64,000 bases of DNA from Cryptomeria japonica (taxonomy: Eukaryota; Streptophyta; Pinopsida; Cupressales; Cupressaceae): NCBI RefSeq assembly GCF_030272615.1, contig NC_081414.1:811679069-811743068 (forward strand). The letters are read 5' to 3'. Shown here piece after piece: positions 47,006 to 57,615 of the stretch. Both the position numbers and the translations under genes were made by a program. The stretch's first letter is position 1. The number at the start of each line of letters is the position of its first letter. The notes beneath the pieces were generated by a model. It was not told the origin of the DNA and searched no databases. It saw only the letters and a list, made by a program, of their open reading frames with translations.

Positions 47006-48475
47006 TGTTGGCAATATAACAAGGATATTGAGAAGGTTGTTGATGATTATGGACATAACCGATTAAAGATGTTTTACTATCTTGATATTATTATTTTGTC
47101 ATTGATGTCAAGAAATTGATTTTCTAATTTAGTATGATGTTGCCACATCTTAAGAAATATGATATGAAGATTATAAAGAAGTCGGTAAAGACACAGGAAA
47201 GAATATGATGAATAAAGGGATAAGTTATTCAATGGGCAACTCTACCGAGTCAGACAATGATGAGATCTTGATGGTTTAGATCGTTCTAACATCATACATA
47301 TGTTGTAAAATGTAAAGGGTAATACTATACTATGTTATCAAGCAAAGAACCTAGTTGGTAAACCCTAAGGTTATCACAGTCGGTTAATGAAGACAGAATG
47401 TCTACCGAGTAAAGTTTAGTATTCACTGAGTTGTAACTGAGCTATAACAGAATGCATTAAATGTTTACATGTGATATTTAATGAAAGATGCTGATGAGCT
47501 AGAGTGGATCAATGATTGGCAAGCTGTAGAAAAAAATTATTAACGAATCTAAGGAAATGGAAAGTTGACAAGAAGATCTATAGCTCAGATTGAACCGCAT
47601 TACCCTAACACAAGTTCCAAGATGATTGTGAAAGTTCCGAGGCAGGGTAAAACATTTTTCAGATTGTAAGATACAATGAAACTAGACAGGATTGAAGATC
47701 TGATGGCTATGATTGATCATGGGAAACGTGATCAAGGAGATTAAGCAGTTAGATGATTGTTTATAAATAAGGAACTGTTGATAAACAATGTATGCGGGCA
47801 AGTGTATGCATATGGATGCTACATAGTAATCACCAAGCACAGAAGCTTGAAGACCTATTAGAATAATAGAGTATTGATGCCCAGTAGATAGACAAGATTA
47901 GTTCTATGTCTAGATTGTATTGAACAAATAAGAATTTGCTTTAGCATTTTAGATCTGAAGTTGCAGATAGATTGTATTACTCTTAGTTTGTGAAAGTGAC
48001 AGGAAATCTCTTAACCGAGTGGACTTAATAGTCTTATATGTAAATCCTCTAACAAGGTGACATTCTAAATGAGTGTTTGAAATCCTTTGACAAGGTCACT
48101 TCTAACAAAGTGAAGATCCTAACAGATCTGATGGAAATCCCTTAACTGGGTCACATCTAGCAATGTGTTTTGTAATCTTTAACAGGATTGGCTTTTAACT
48201 GAGCATACTCTAGAAGAGTATATTTCTTAGTGGGTCCAAAATCCCATAGTGGTTTTTCCCTATTTGGGTTTCCATGTTAAATATGGTGTTATGAGGTTTA
48301 CATTGTTCATATGCTTTTGAGTTTGCATGTTTGATAGTTTTATTATATGACTAACATATGTTACCGAGGTTGAATCTAGTGTTTTCATTGATGATTAAGT
48401 TTGTATGATTCAGCCCCCCCCCTCTCATCTTGTTGGCTATTGGATTTGTACTTATATTAAGTATCAAAACTATCA
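47006..48475 (+). repeat. 5' LTR of the nested Copia element
   Basis: 1470 bases. A clear TATA box (TTATAAATAAGG, 47761-47772) is followed by an array of about nine TTAAC-GGGT-like motifs (48010-48215), a GGTTTTTCCCTATTTGGGTTT box (48253-48273) and a nine-C run with CTCTCA (48414-48428). Confidence 0.93.
47762..47770 (+). promoter_or_regulatory. TATA box of the nested Copia 5' LTR
   Basis: TATAAATAA, the best TATA match in any LTR of the window; the same sequence is kept in the 3' LTR (about 52793-52801). It would start the full-length element RNA. Confidence 0.55.
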
Positions 48476-48477
48476 AT

Positions 48478-48489
48478 TGGTATCAGAGC
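48478..48489 (+). promoter_or_regulatory. Primer binding site of the nested Copia element
   Basis: TGGTATCAGAGC, two bases after the LTR, identical to the site at 7108-7119; initiator Met-tRNA type. Confidence 0.85.
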
Positions 48490-48538
48490 ATTGGACTCTG
48501 AAAGGAAAGTTTAAAGGCACTTTAGTTAAAGATCCAAG

Positions 48539-50362
48539 ATGTATAAGAGGGATGCACCTAAGCTGAATAAGTCAAGTTTATCTACATGGCAGAAAAGGAT
48601 GAAGCTACATCTATCAGGAGTTGGAGAATATGCTTTATATTATCCGGAGAATGATTTTGTTACACCAAGCACCTATCCATTGACTATGGAAGAGATAAAG
48701 GCAAAGCAAGAACACATTCAAGCAATGATTGAAATAACATCTGCATTGACCGATTCAGAGTTTAATGATGTAGAAGGCTGCAATGATGCAAAGGCAATGT
48801 GGACTAAGCTCATATCTGTATATGGAGGAGATGAACATGTTCAAAGAGAAAAAGTTGATAGTCTAAGAGGACAACTTGAATCTATGAGGATGAATGAAGG
48901 TGAGAACATAACCCAATATAGTACAAGACTAAATGAGATTGTAAATAAAATCAAAGGAGTGGGAGGAACTATTGAAGAAAAGGATGTGACAAGTAAGTTG
49001 TTAAGAACCCTTCTACCTGCCTATGCAATCCGTGTCTCTGCAATCAATGAATTGAGGTCTGTACCTAATATGCCAGTTTCCTTGGATGCTACTATTGGTA
49101 AGCTACATGCATTTGAGTTAAGTAATTTTGATAACTGTGGGTCATCGGTAAATAAAGTTGAATCTGCTTTTAGTTCTTTTCATCTGAATGAATCTAATGA
49201 TTACAATGAAAGAAAGTATAAGTACTCTGAAGGAGATCACAGTGGAGAAAGTGAAAGATTTCGGAATGACATGGAGGAGGTACATAAACTATATGAAGAA
49301 ATAAAAAAGAAAGAAGAATTTGAAGCACTATTGGCCAAAAGGTTACCAAGAGGCAAAGGTAAGTATAAAGGAAAACTACCCTTGAAATGTTTCAATTGTG
49401 ATAAGATTGGACATATGGCTTCTAACTGTCCTGACAAAGATTTCACTGAAAAGAGTGATTACCGAGATGACAGACAAAAAGATAATCATTACAAAGGTCA
49501 CCGAGACTTCAGAAGAAGAGATAGAAAGACCTACTTAATTGCTGATGAGGAATCTGAAGATGATAAATCAGATGAGACTGATACAAAGGAAGTTGTTTAT
49601 GTGGCTATCAAGGATGGATCAGATGAAGAAAGGTATGAAGAAAAAGCCCTAATATCTCGCATAAACACTAATGATTCTTGGATTATAGATAGTGGATGCT
49701 CACATCATATGACAGGAGATAAACACAAGTTTGTTATGTTAGAAGATTATGATGGAAGCTATGTTAGATTTGGTAATGATGCACCATGTCCGATAAGAGG
49801 TAAAGGATCCTTAACACTTCTTGATAAAGCAAGATGCAATGATTTTTATTGGGTTGAAGGCTTGAAATACAATTTGTTGAGTGTAGCACAGCTAAACAAC
49901 ACAAGTTACCAAATAGAATTTCAGAAAGGAATTGTCAAAGTTCATGACAAAAATGGAAATTTAGCTACTATCGGGACACAAACAAAAGGTAATACATTTC
50001 ACCTTGACTCTACTCACAACAAGTGTTTGCATGCAAAGATTGATAACACCTGGTTATGGCATAAAAGGTTTTGTCATGTTAATTTTGATAATCTGATCAA
50101 GATAAGTAGGAAACACAGAGTAAGAGGTCTACCAAGTCTTGAAAAACCTAAGAATGCTATGTGCCGAGGATGCCAAATGGGTAAGATGACAAGATCCAGC
50201 TTTACAAGTAAGTCCTACACTTCTAAGGGAATTTTAGATCTTGTGCACACTGAACTTTGTGGTCCTATGAAAGTTCAAAGTTATTATGGTGATAAGTATT
50301 TCATATTATTTGTGGATGATTATTCAAGGATGATGTCAGTAATATTTTTAAAAGAAAAATAA
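48539..50362 (+). CDS. Copia gag-protease with truncated integrase, open frame
   Basis: 607 codons without a stop, from ATG 48539, close after the primer site. Order: DUF4219-like start (KLNKSSLSTWQKRMKLHL), UBN2-type gag core (about residues 60-200; EGENITQYSTRLNEIV), Lys/Glu-rich linker, zinc knuckle CFNCDKIGHMASNC (about 283-296), and an acidic linker. Then protease with intact DSG (WIIDSGCSHHMTGD, about 379), GAG-pre-integrase (LWHKRFCHVNFDN, about 505) and the integrase start (LDLVHTELCGPM, about 567), where the first catalytic Asp is Glu. It stops at TAA inside the integrase core (SVIFLKEK). The gag could still form particles and the protease looks usable; the integrase is not. Confidence 0.92.
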   Translation: MYKRDAPKLNKSSLSTWQKRMKLHLSGVGEYALYYPENDFVTPSTYPLTMEEIKAKQEHIQAMIEITSALTDSEFNDVEGCNDAKAMWTKLISVYGGDEHVQREKVDSLRGQLESMRMNEGENITQYSTRLNEIVNKIKGVGGTIEEKDVTSKLLRTLLPAYAIRVSAINELRSVPNMPVSLDATIGKLHAFELSNFDNCGSSVNKVESAFSSFHLNESNDYNERKYKYSEGDHSGESERFRNDMEEVHKLYEEIKKKEEFEALLAKRLPRGKGKYKGKLPLKCFNCDKIGHMASNCPDKDFTEKSDYRDDRQKDNHYKGHRDFRRRDRKTYLIADEESEDDKSDETDTKEVVYVAIKDGSDEERYEEKALISRINTNDSWIIDSGCSHHMTGDKHKFVMLEDYDGSYVRFGNDAPCPIRGKGSLTLLDKARCNDFYWVEGLKYNLLSVAQLNNTSYQIEFQKGIVKVHDKNGNLATIGTQTKGNTFHLDSTHNKCLHAKIDNTWLWHKRFCHVNFDNLIKISRKHRVRGLPSLEKPKNAMCRGCQMGKMTRSSFTSKSYTSKGILDLVHTELCGPMKVQSYYGDKYFILFVDDYSRMMSVIFLKEK

Positions 50363-51558
50363 TAAGCTTTTGAAATGTTTAAGTGGTACAAGGCTAGAGT
50401 TGAAAATGAAACAGGAAGACAACTGAAATGTCTTAGATGAGATAGAGAAGGAGAGTTCACATCTAATGATTTCAACCTATTTTGTAATGATCATGGTATG
50501 AAAGACTACACTCTTATTTGATTAAGATTGGTTTTATAAGGACAAGTGAGAACAACAACATGTACATGAAGAATGATGAAAATGGAATACTAATCTTAGC
50601 CATATTTGTTGATGATATTATATTTTGTGGAAATGACTCTTTATGTAAGAACTTTGGTAATGAAATGAGCAAAGAATTTCAGATGTCATTAATCGGTGAG
50701 ATAAAGTATTTTATAGGCTTACAGATACTGCAAATGAAAAATGAAATTTTCATTACTCAATCCAAATACATAAAGGAAATCTTGAAGAAATTTGGAATGG
50801 AGGATTCAAAGCCAGTAAGTACTCCTATGACTACAAACTGCAAACTATCAAAGAATGATGAATCTGCATCTATTGATGAGACACTCTACCAATCCATGAT
50901 TGGAAAACTACAATACGTTGTTCACAGTAGGCCAGATATAGCACATGTAGTAGGTATTGTTGCAAGATTCTCTGCAGATCCTAAAGAAATACACATGACA
51001 GCAATCAAAAGAATTTTCAGATACTTGAAAGGCACTGAAGATTATGGCTTAGTATATCAGAAAGGAAATAATTTTGATTTAAAAGTTTATACTGATGCTG
51101 ATTGGGTAGGCAACATTGATGACAGAAAAAGCACAAGTGGACGAGCTTTCTTCTTAGGAGAAAGACTAGTGAGTTGGCATAGCAAGAAACAAGGATGTGT
51201 TTCTCAGTCAACAATTGAAGCTGAATATGTTGCTGCAACACTGAATTGTACCAACATTGCATGGATCAAACAATTGTTGGAAGGTATAAATGAGAAAGTT
51301 ATTGAGCTAGTAACTATATTCTATGACAATACTAGTGCCATTAATATTTCATAGAACCCTATTATGCACTCTAAAACAAAGCACATATCTATCAAGTATC
51401 ATTATCTTAGAGAAGAAACTGAAGAGAAGAAAGTGGTTTTGGAATATGTTAACACAAAGGAACAAATAGCTGATATCTTCACCAAGCCACTACCAAAGGA
51501 CACTTTTGAATATCTTAGAAGTAAGTTAGGGGTCCTACCCCTATCTTTTACTCACTGA
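50363..51558 (+). pseudogene. Integrase remainder fused by deletion to RT C-terminus and RNase H
   Basis: Bases 50363-50505 still read as integrase (LKCLR-DREGEFTSNDFN, stops present). At about 50505 the sequence jumps to LHSYLIKIGFIRTSENNNMY, which is RT near its C-terminal third, in another frame. From there it is nearly open to 51558: IFVDDIIFCGNDSL (active-site box), MSLIGEIKYFIGLQI, KPVSTPMTTNCKLSK, RNase H VYTDADWVGNIDDRKS, and YDNTSAINIS, then a stop at 51352 where Lys is expected, then ADIFTKPLPKDTF. The deletion removed the rest of integrase and the N-terminal half of RT, so no active RT can be made. Confidence 0.88.
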
Positions 51559-51810
51559 CTGAGATCGGTGAAAGCATCAGTTCAATGAATCTATTGAACA
51601 TCTTTTAGGGAGCTGATGCTGGAGTGATACACTTTAGAATGTTTCTTTGAAAGTGTATTGGAATAATATTGGGATAATATAGGAAATGATACAAGGAATA
51701 GCAATTATAAACAAATACTCTGACCGAGACTCAATTGATATACAATAGCATGAAATAGCTTCTTACAACAAAGAAATTATGTTTTAGTTCTATTCTTTTT
51801 TGGCATTGTT

Positions 51811-52036
51811 GTCAAAGGGGGAGAAGACCAAGGAGAAGACCAAGGAGAAGACCAGGGAGAAGACCAAGAAGGAGAAGACCTACCCAGGGGGAGAAGACTG
51901 ACAGATGACAATAGATTGAAACTAGAAGAGAAGTCTCATGTATAGGGGACAACATTTCAGCATTTCAGAATCACAGCAATCCGAATTCTTAATAGTCAAA
52001 TCAATTGGTTTTGCCATCAATGCCAAAGGGGGAGAT
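51811..52036 (+). promoter_or_regulatory. Polypurine tract with copies and a 12-bp purine tandem repeat
   Basis: The tract at the 3' LTR is CAAAGGGGGAGAT (52024-52036). An earlier copy at 51813-51826 (CAAAGGGGGAGAAG) runs into four to five tandem copies of GGAGAAGACCAA (about 51819-51880), followed by CAGGGGGAGAAG near 51885. The phrase TTTGGCATTGTTGTCAAAG before the first copy is shared with the element at 5868. Confidence 0.7.
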
Positions 52037-53503
52037 TGTTGGCAATATAACAAGGATATTGAGAAGGTTGTTGATGATTATGGACATAACCGATTAAAGA
52101 TGTTTTACTATCTTGATATTATTATTTTGTCATTGATGTCAAGAAATTGATTTTCTAATTCAGTATGATGTTGCTATATCCTAAGAAATATGATATGAAG
52201 ATTATAAAGAAGTCAGTAAAGACACAGGAAATTATATGATGAATAAAGGGATAAGTTATTCAATGGACAACTCTACCGAGTCAGACAATGATGAGATCTT
52301 GATGTTTTAGATCGTTCTAACATCATACATATGTTGTATAATGTAAAGGGTAATACTATACTATGTTATCAAGCAAAGAACCTAGTTGGTAAACCCTAAG
52401 GTTATCACAGTCAGTTAATGAAGATAGAATGTCTACCGAGTAAAGTTTAGTATTCACCGAGTTGTAACTGAGCTATAACAGAATGCATTAAATGTTTACA
52501 TGTGATATTTAATGAAAGATGTTGATGAGCTGGAGTGGATCAATGATTGGCAAGCTGTAGAAAAAGTTTGTTAACGAATCTAAGGCAATGGAAAGTCAGC
52601 AAGAAGATCTACAGCTCAGATTGAACCACATTACCCTAACACAAGTTCCAAGATGATTGTGCAAGTTTTGAGGCGGGGTAAAACATTTTTCAGATCGTAA
52701 GATACAATGAACCTAGACAAGATTGAAGATCTGATGGCTATGATTGATCCTGGGAAATGTGATCAAGGATATTAAGCGGTTAAATGATTGTTTATAAATA
52801 AGGAACTGTTGATAAACAATGTATGCAGGCAAGTGTATGCATAGGGATGCTACATAGTAATCACCGAGCACAGAAGCTTGAAGACCTATTAGAATAATAG
52901 GGTATTGATGCCCAGTAGATAGACAAGATTAGTTCTATGTCTAGATTGTATTGAACAAATAAGAATCTGCTTTAGCATTTTAGATCTGAAGTTGCAGATA
53001 GATTGTATTACTCTTAGTTTGTGAAAGTGATAGGAAATCTCTTAACCGAGTGGACTTAATAGTCTTATATGTAAATCCTCTAACAAGGTGACATTCTAAA
53101 TGAGTGTTTGAAATCCTTTGACAAGGTCACTTCTAACAAAGTGAAGATCCTAACAGATCTAAGGGAAATCCCTTAACCAGGTCACATCTAGTAATGTGTT
53201 TTGTAATCTTTAACAGGATTGGCGTTTAACCGAGCATACTCTAGAAGAGTATATTTCTTAGTGGGTCCAAAATCCTAGAGTGGTTTTTCCCTATTTGGGT
53301 TTCCACATTAAATCTAGTGCTATGAGGTTTATATTGTTCATATGCTTTTCAGTTTGCATGTTTGACAGTTTTATTATATGACTGATATATGTTACCGAGG
53401 CTGAATCTGATGTTTTCATTGATGATTAAGTTTGTATGATTCACCCCCCCTCTCATCTTGTTGGCTATTGGATCTGTACTTATATTAAGTATCAGAACTA
53501 TCA
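52037..53503 (+). repeat. 3' LTR of the nested Copia element
   Basis: 1467 bases, matching the 5' LTR throughout with scattered single-base changes and a shorter C run (53443-53449). The duplication ACAAT follows. Confidence 0.93.
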
Positions 53504-53508
53504 ACAAT

Positions 53509-53549
53509 GTTTAGGGGCAATCCATGTATCTAGACTATCTCTTTGAAGA
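53509..53549 (-). pseudogene. Gypsy integrase sliver between two nested elements
   Basis: These 41 bases read LFKEIV-IHGLPLNI on the minus strand (one stop). They sit between the Copia insertion (duplication ACAAT) and the next LTR element (duplication GTAGG at 53550-53554). They join YLL at 61917 to VLDKDVKF at 47000, the expected order within the integrase core (HGLP-IVSDRD motif). Confidence 0.85.
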
Positions 53550-53554
53550 GTAGG

Positions 53555-55194
53555 TGTGTGGTGAGAAAAAGTGACACTAAGCAAACATGCCCTAATCCCA
53601 CTTTCAATCACACATTTGTGGAATACGAAAGAGCCTAGAGGTATCACACAATTGGCTACTTCTTTTTGTGGAAGAGAGAGCCACGAGCTACCTATTAGGA
53701 TTTCTATTCCTTTGTTGTAATTGAAAGATAAAATGATGCAAGTTGAATCCCTAACCCCAAAGTGCAAGTATGAACTAATAACGAGATTGCAGAATTGAAC
53801 TTAAACAATGGAAAGCTGTAAAAACAAGGACAAGACAAGAATACAAATGCATACCCAGAGTTAAAATCTGACTGAAAATGTTCAGGACGGGGGCGCGGGT
53901 GCCAGTGTCCTGATTCTGCCCCTGAAACTGCTCTGGAAACTGCTGTTTTGCACTCTGGAAAAGCTGTCAAAAATGCTGAAAATGTTGTCTGACAGAAGGA
54001 CCAGGGCACCCAGCGCCCCTATCCCAGGGACCAGGGCACCCACGCCCCTGTCCTGGTCTTTTGCTCTGAGATTTGGTGTGAAGTTCGGTCTCCGTCTGCT
54101 TCTTCCGGATCTGTAACTTGCGGCGTCATCCGAATTCTGAAACCTGCACTTATATCTGAAAAGGTGTGGTGGGCAGCTATATAGAGTTTTGCCTTAGTCA
54201 AACCCCCACTTCGGTGATTTCCACCTCCACGAATAGCCAAGTTGTATTGTAAAATGTATTGTGTGTGCAGACCTAGTGTGTGTGCAAGGTCCTTAAATGC
54301 AAGAAAGCAAACTAGAGCAACCTAGAAAGTAAACCCTAATTGTTTGTAAATGATAATGTAAATGCTCTAAATCAAGATGCAAAGTGATCTAAAGCATGAA
54401 TAAAGGATATATTGAAGCTTATGCAAAGACATGAAAACAACATGAAATCATACCCAACCCCCAAGGGAGAGGTACAAGCCAATCTTCAGTCGGTAATCTC
54501 CTATTGTTCTTCAATGTCTTCCAAGCCCTAAATGGATGAATGAAATTGATAAATGCTTGATAGAAGGATGTTGAATGTTGTTGAAGTCTTCAAAGATCTG
54601 CTCTTTCACTGCATATGAGGTTCCTGAAAACAAAAATCGGATCCTTTCAAATGAAGAAAGAGAGCTCTTATGTATGAAACCCTAGGTCTTAATTTCATCT
54701 TTTGGCCGACCTAGAGATTGAATCTCCCACTAATTTCTTGGGGTTAAGCTTTATTTTATGATTGGATCGCGCTCCTAAAATTTTGGGAAAAATGTCCGGG
54801 ACCATGTGCACTCCGGGCGCCATGGTCCCGACAACTTTTCACCAAATTTTTAGGGCCGTCGGATATGATGATTTTAGAGAGAATCCCGAAGTTACAGGTG
54901 ATTTTGAGATGTTTTGACCCCCGAAATCAAGCCCCCAAGTTCAAAATAGGACCTAATTAGGGTTTTTGATTAAATGATGTATAGGAGGAATAAAATGAAA
55001 AGGGCACACTTTAATGAAAGGGCCCAACTTTATGATGTGGGAGATGATAAAATAGAACCTTAGACCTAATTAATTTGATTAATTAAGTGCTAAAGGGGAA
55101 ATGCAATGCAAAATGCAAAATGCGCCAAGGCGGGTGCTAAACTAGGTGTGAAATTGTACCACCCTAGCAAGTGTGTACAATTTACGACGCTACA
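53555..55194 (-). repeat. 3' LTR of the non-autonomous gypsy-like element
   Basis: 1640 bases, GC-richer than its surroundings in places. It has a GACCAGGGCACCCA tandem unit of about 28 bases twice (53999-54056) and a single CTCCGGGCGCCATGGTCCC unit (near 54811), which is doubled in the other LTR. Confidence 0.9.
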
Positions 55195-57084
55195 TTTAGC
55201 CGCCACTTTAGCGGTCATATGAACACTACGTGCATATGCAAGCTAAAGTATAGAAAAGTAAACATTATTTGAAAAAGGATATATCCATAATTCTGTCGAA
55301 CGAAGCCCCCAGCGGTACCTGCAGTACACAGTTAGGAACCGCACCCTACAAAACACACGTTAGATCACAAAATCACCTAATGCTTACTAAGGAAGGTGAT
55401 GAAAATTGGAGGGTAGCTATATGCCCCCCCCTGTTTCGGCTTGCTAATTTTAGTGAGTTGAAACAGGGTATCATGTTTACCACTTCGAATTGTTAAATAA
55501 TATTGATGAAAAGTGCTCACAAGAAGATTTGATATGAGATCAAAAACTAATGGAGAATCATTTGGTAAGAAAGAGGACTAAATCTCAATTCCAAAACAAC
55601 AAAGAGTGTGAGGATTTTGAGAGTTCTCTAACACAAGATGAAGGATGTAAATGGAAACAAAATGCAAAGAGAAGAAAAGAAAGGAAAAAAACCATGAATA
55701 CACACATTGGTGATCCATGAGAAGAATAGTGAGAGAGAAAACATGGACTTCTCACCCCTAGACCTTGTCTAGGTGATCCATGGGAAAAGGACATGGAAAA
55801 CTAGCCCCCAGAGTCTGTCTAGGTGATCCATGTAAGGGAGGAGAGTGAGAAAGTCTAGCCTCATGCCGCTAGTTCCACTCAACCTCGTGCACGTGTGTGT
55901 AAGTGAGGTTAGAAGCACCTCATAGGAGTCTATGCCCGAGTATGCTACAACCTGTATATGTATAGTACAAAAACGTGACATCTCGCTCTAAGAGTCTGTG
56001 CTCTGGTTCTGAGAATAATCACCTTGCATAAAAGAAAAATGGAGACATCTCGCTCTAAGAGTCTGTGCTCTGGTTCCGAGAATGACCCATTGCTCAAAAA
56101 GTGTAATGTTTATGTCATAAGCAAAGTAGAACAAGGATACCTACCTTCATCACAAAAGAAGATACCCCAAAAATGCAACAATGTCATAGATCCAAGCAAG
56201 AGAGTTTTGCACTCTTTAAGCAAGGATAAGATAGTTGAAAAGGGATATCTTGTAGTATGTGTAAAGGAGATCCTTAGAGGAGAAGAGATCTTTGTACAAA
56301 AGACACCTATCCCCGAGAGGAATTGTCTTAGACAAATATAACATCTTCTAGAATAAGACAAAGAAGAGAATAAGAATGCAATACTTCCTTCTTTTGCGAG
56401 GTGAAAGTGATTCTTAATGAAGGATGACGCTCTTTTTAACCCAATTGAGAGAGTGAATTCATTATGGATGTATTTTACCAAGTGCAAAAGAGGTTGTAGT
56501 CAAGGACTTACACCTCTTGTAAGAGAGAATCCTTGAACAAACAACAACAAATGCATACAAGGAATAACATCAAGTAATAAAGTTCACACCATCCATGAAA
56601 TAGGAAAAAGTGGATCCTTAGATAAAAATAAGGAAAGATCATTGCCTCCCAAGGATAAGGACAATGAGAAGGACTTACACAATCTTCTAGGGAGAGATTT
56701 AGACATAAGCAAAATGTACTACATACTCACATGAGTTCATGCAAGCAAGACATTAGTGTATGTAAAATGCTCCTCACAAGAAGTGGGTGGGATAAGAAAG
56801 AGAATACACATCTTCTCCCATATCTAGGAAAAGAGGATTCTAAAGAAAAGATGATCAATATTTCCACACTAGTACCCCAAAGGGAAATTTTAACCATAAA
56901 AAGAAGAGATGTATGAAATCACTCTTGTCCCCATAGGAACAAGAGATAACATAGAAAATTAGGCTATTATGTTGCTTCAAAAATATGATTGCACTTGAAA
57001 TTGTACCATCATGAATGACAATGAGCCCCCAGTAAATGAGCTACCAATGTCACATAATGATGAGCAACATAATAGCCATTAATG
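55195..57084 (-). other. Long non-coding internal region of the non-autonomous element
   Basis: No coding frame can be supported. It holds a 39-base direct repeat (55978-56016 and 56045-56083, starting ACATCTCGCTCTAAGAGTC), and copies of GTCTAGGTGATCCATG at 55767-55782 and 55817-55832. No strong polypurine tract is visible beside the LTR (only TAAAGTGGCGGC on the minus strand). Its length suggests filler or cis-acting packaging sequence, which is inference. Confidence 0.55.
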
Positions 57085-57615
57085 TTATTTAAAGACTTGA
57101 TAGACTGAATGAGGTATTTGAATATGACATGCTAAATGCTCAACTATAAGTGAGATCAAAAACATGTATAAAATGATAAAAATTGAAGAAGAAAAGTCAC
57201 AAGAAATCTTAGAAGAGGGATGAGTGTAATTTATTAGAGCCTTATCCCTGGAGGAAAGGACTTTATGATGAATAGGAGATAAAGATTCATAAGTGGATTT
57301 AGAAATTTGAGGGGAGTCATAAAGAGATTTGTTCATCACCAAGATTTCCTTATGAGGGGAATGAGAGTTGATAGAAGCAGAAGATGATTTAGTTGAAGTG
57401 AGATCATCATCACTACTAAATATAGCATTCACATTGAGAGATGATCTTTTAGATGCTTTGGTGGGCTTGCAGGGATTATAGCCAAGTCCAAAGGCATAAT
57501 TGTGAAAATTAGTCTCTAGAGGAACCTTCATCCCTTGTTCATGAGCGCTGCAACCATTTCCATGATACCCATGCTTAGCAAAAATGCGAAAACCACCACC
57601 ATAACGATCAGCCAT
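57085..57615 (-). CDS. Downstream ORF overlapping the protease ORF, GLGY motif
   Basis: 176 codons, overlapping the end of the 883-codon ORF by 88 bases in another frame. It begins MADRYGGGFRIFAKHGYHGN and soon has NYHNYAFGLGYNPC-like wording (NFHNYAFGLGYNPCKPTKAS). A short Gly-rich GLGY module after the protease is seen in several plant gypsy polyproteins and may be a G-patch-like element (inference). The rest is Ser/His-rich without known motifs, and a hydrophobic stretch lies near residue 150. It probably was, or still is by frameshifting, the continuation of the upstream ORF. Whether the overlap is a mutation or a programmed shift cannot be told from one copy. Confidence 0.55.
   Translation of the reverse strand: MADRYGGGFRIFAKHGYHGNGCSAHEQGMKVPLETNFHNYAFGLGYNPCKPTKASKRSSLNVNAIFSSDDDLTSTKSSSASINSHSPHKEILVMNKSLYDSPQISKSTYESLSPIHHKVLSSRDKALINYTHPSSKISCDFSSSIFIILYMFLISLIVEHLACHIQIPHSVYQVFK

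Larger units (their letters stand above)
47006..53503 (+). mobile_element. Structurally complete Copia element with internal deletion
   Basis: LTRs at 47006-48475 and 52037-53503 begin TGTTGGCAATATAAC and end ACTATCA. The exact target duplication is ACAAT (47001-47005 and 53504-53508). The two LTRs differ by only a few percent in the stretches I compared, so it is a recent insertion for this window. Gag, protease and the first part of integrase are one open frame; an internal deletion at about 50505 fuses integrase to the C-terminal part of RT. It lies inside the gypsy integrase gene. It would depend on enzymes from a relative to move. Confidence 0.94.
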
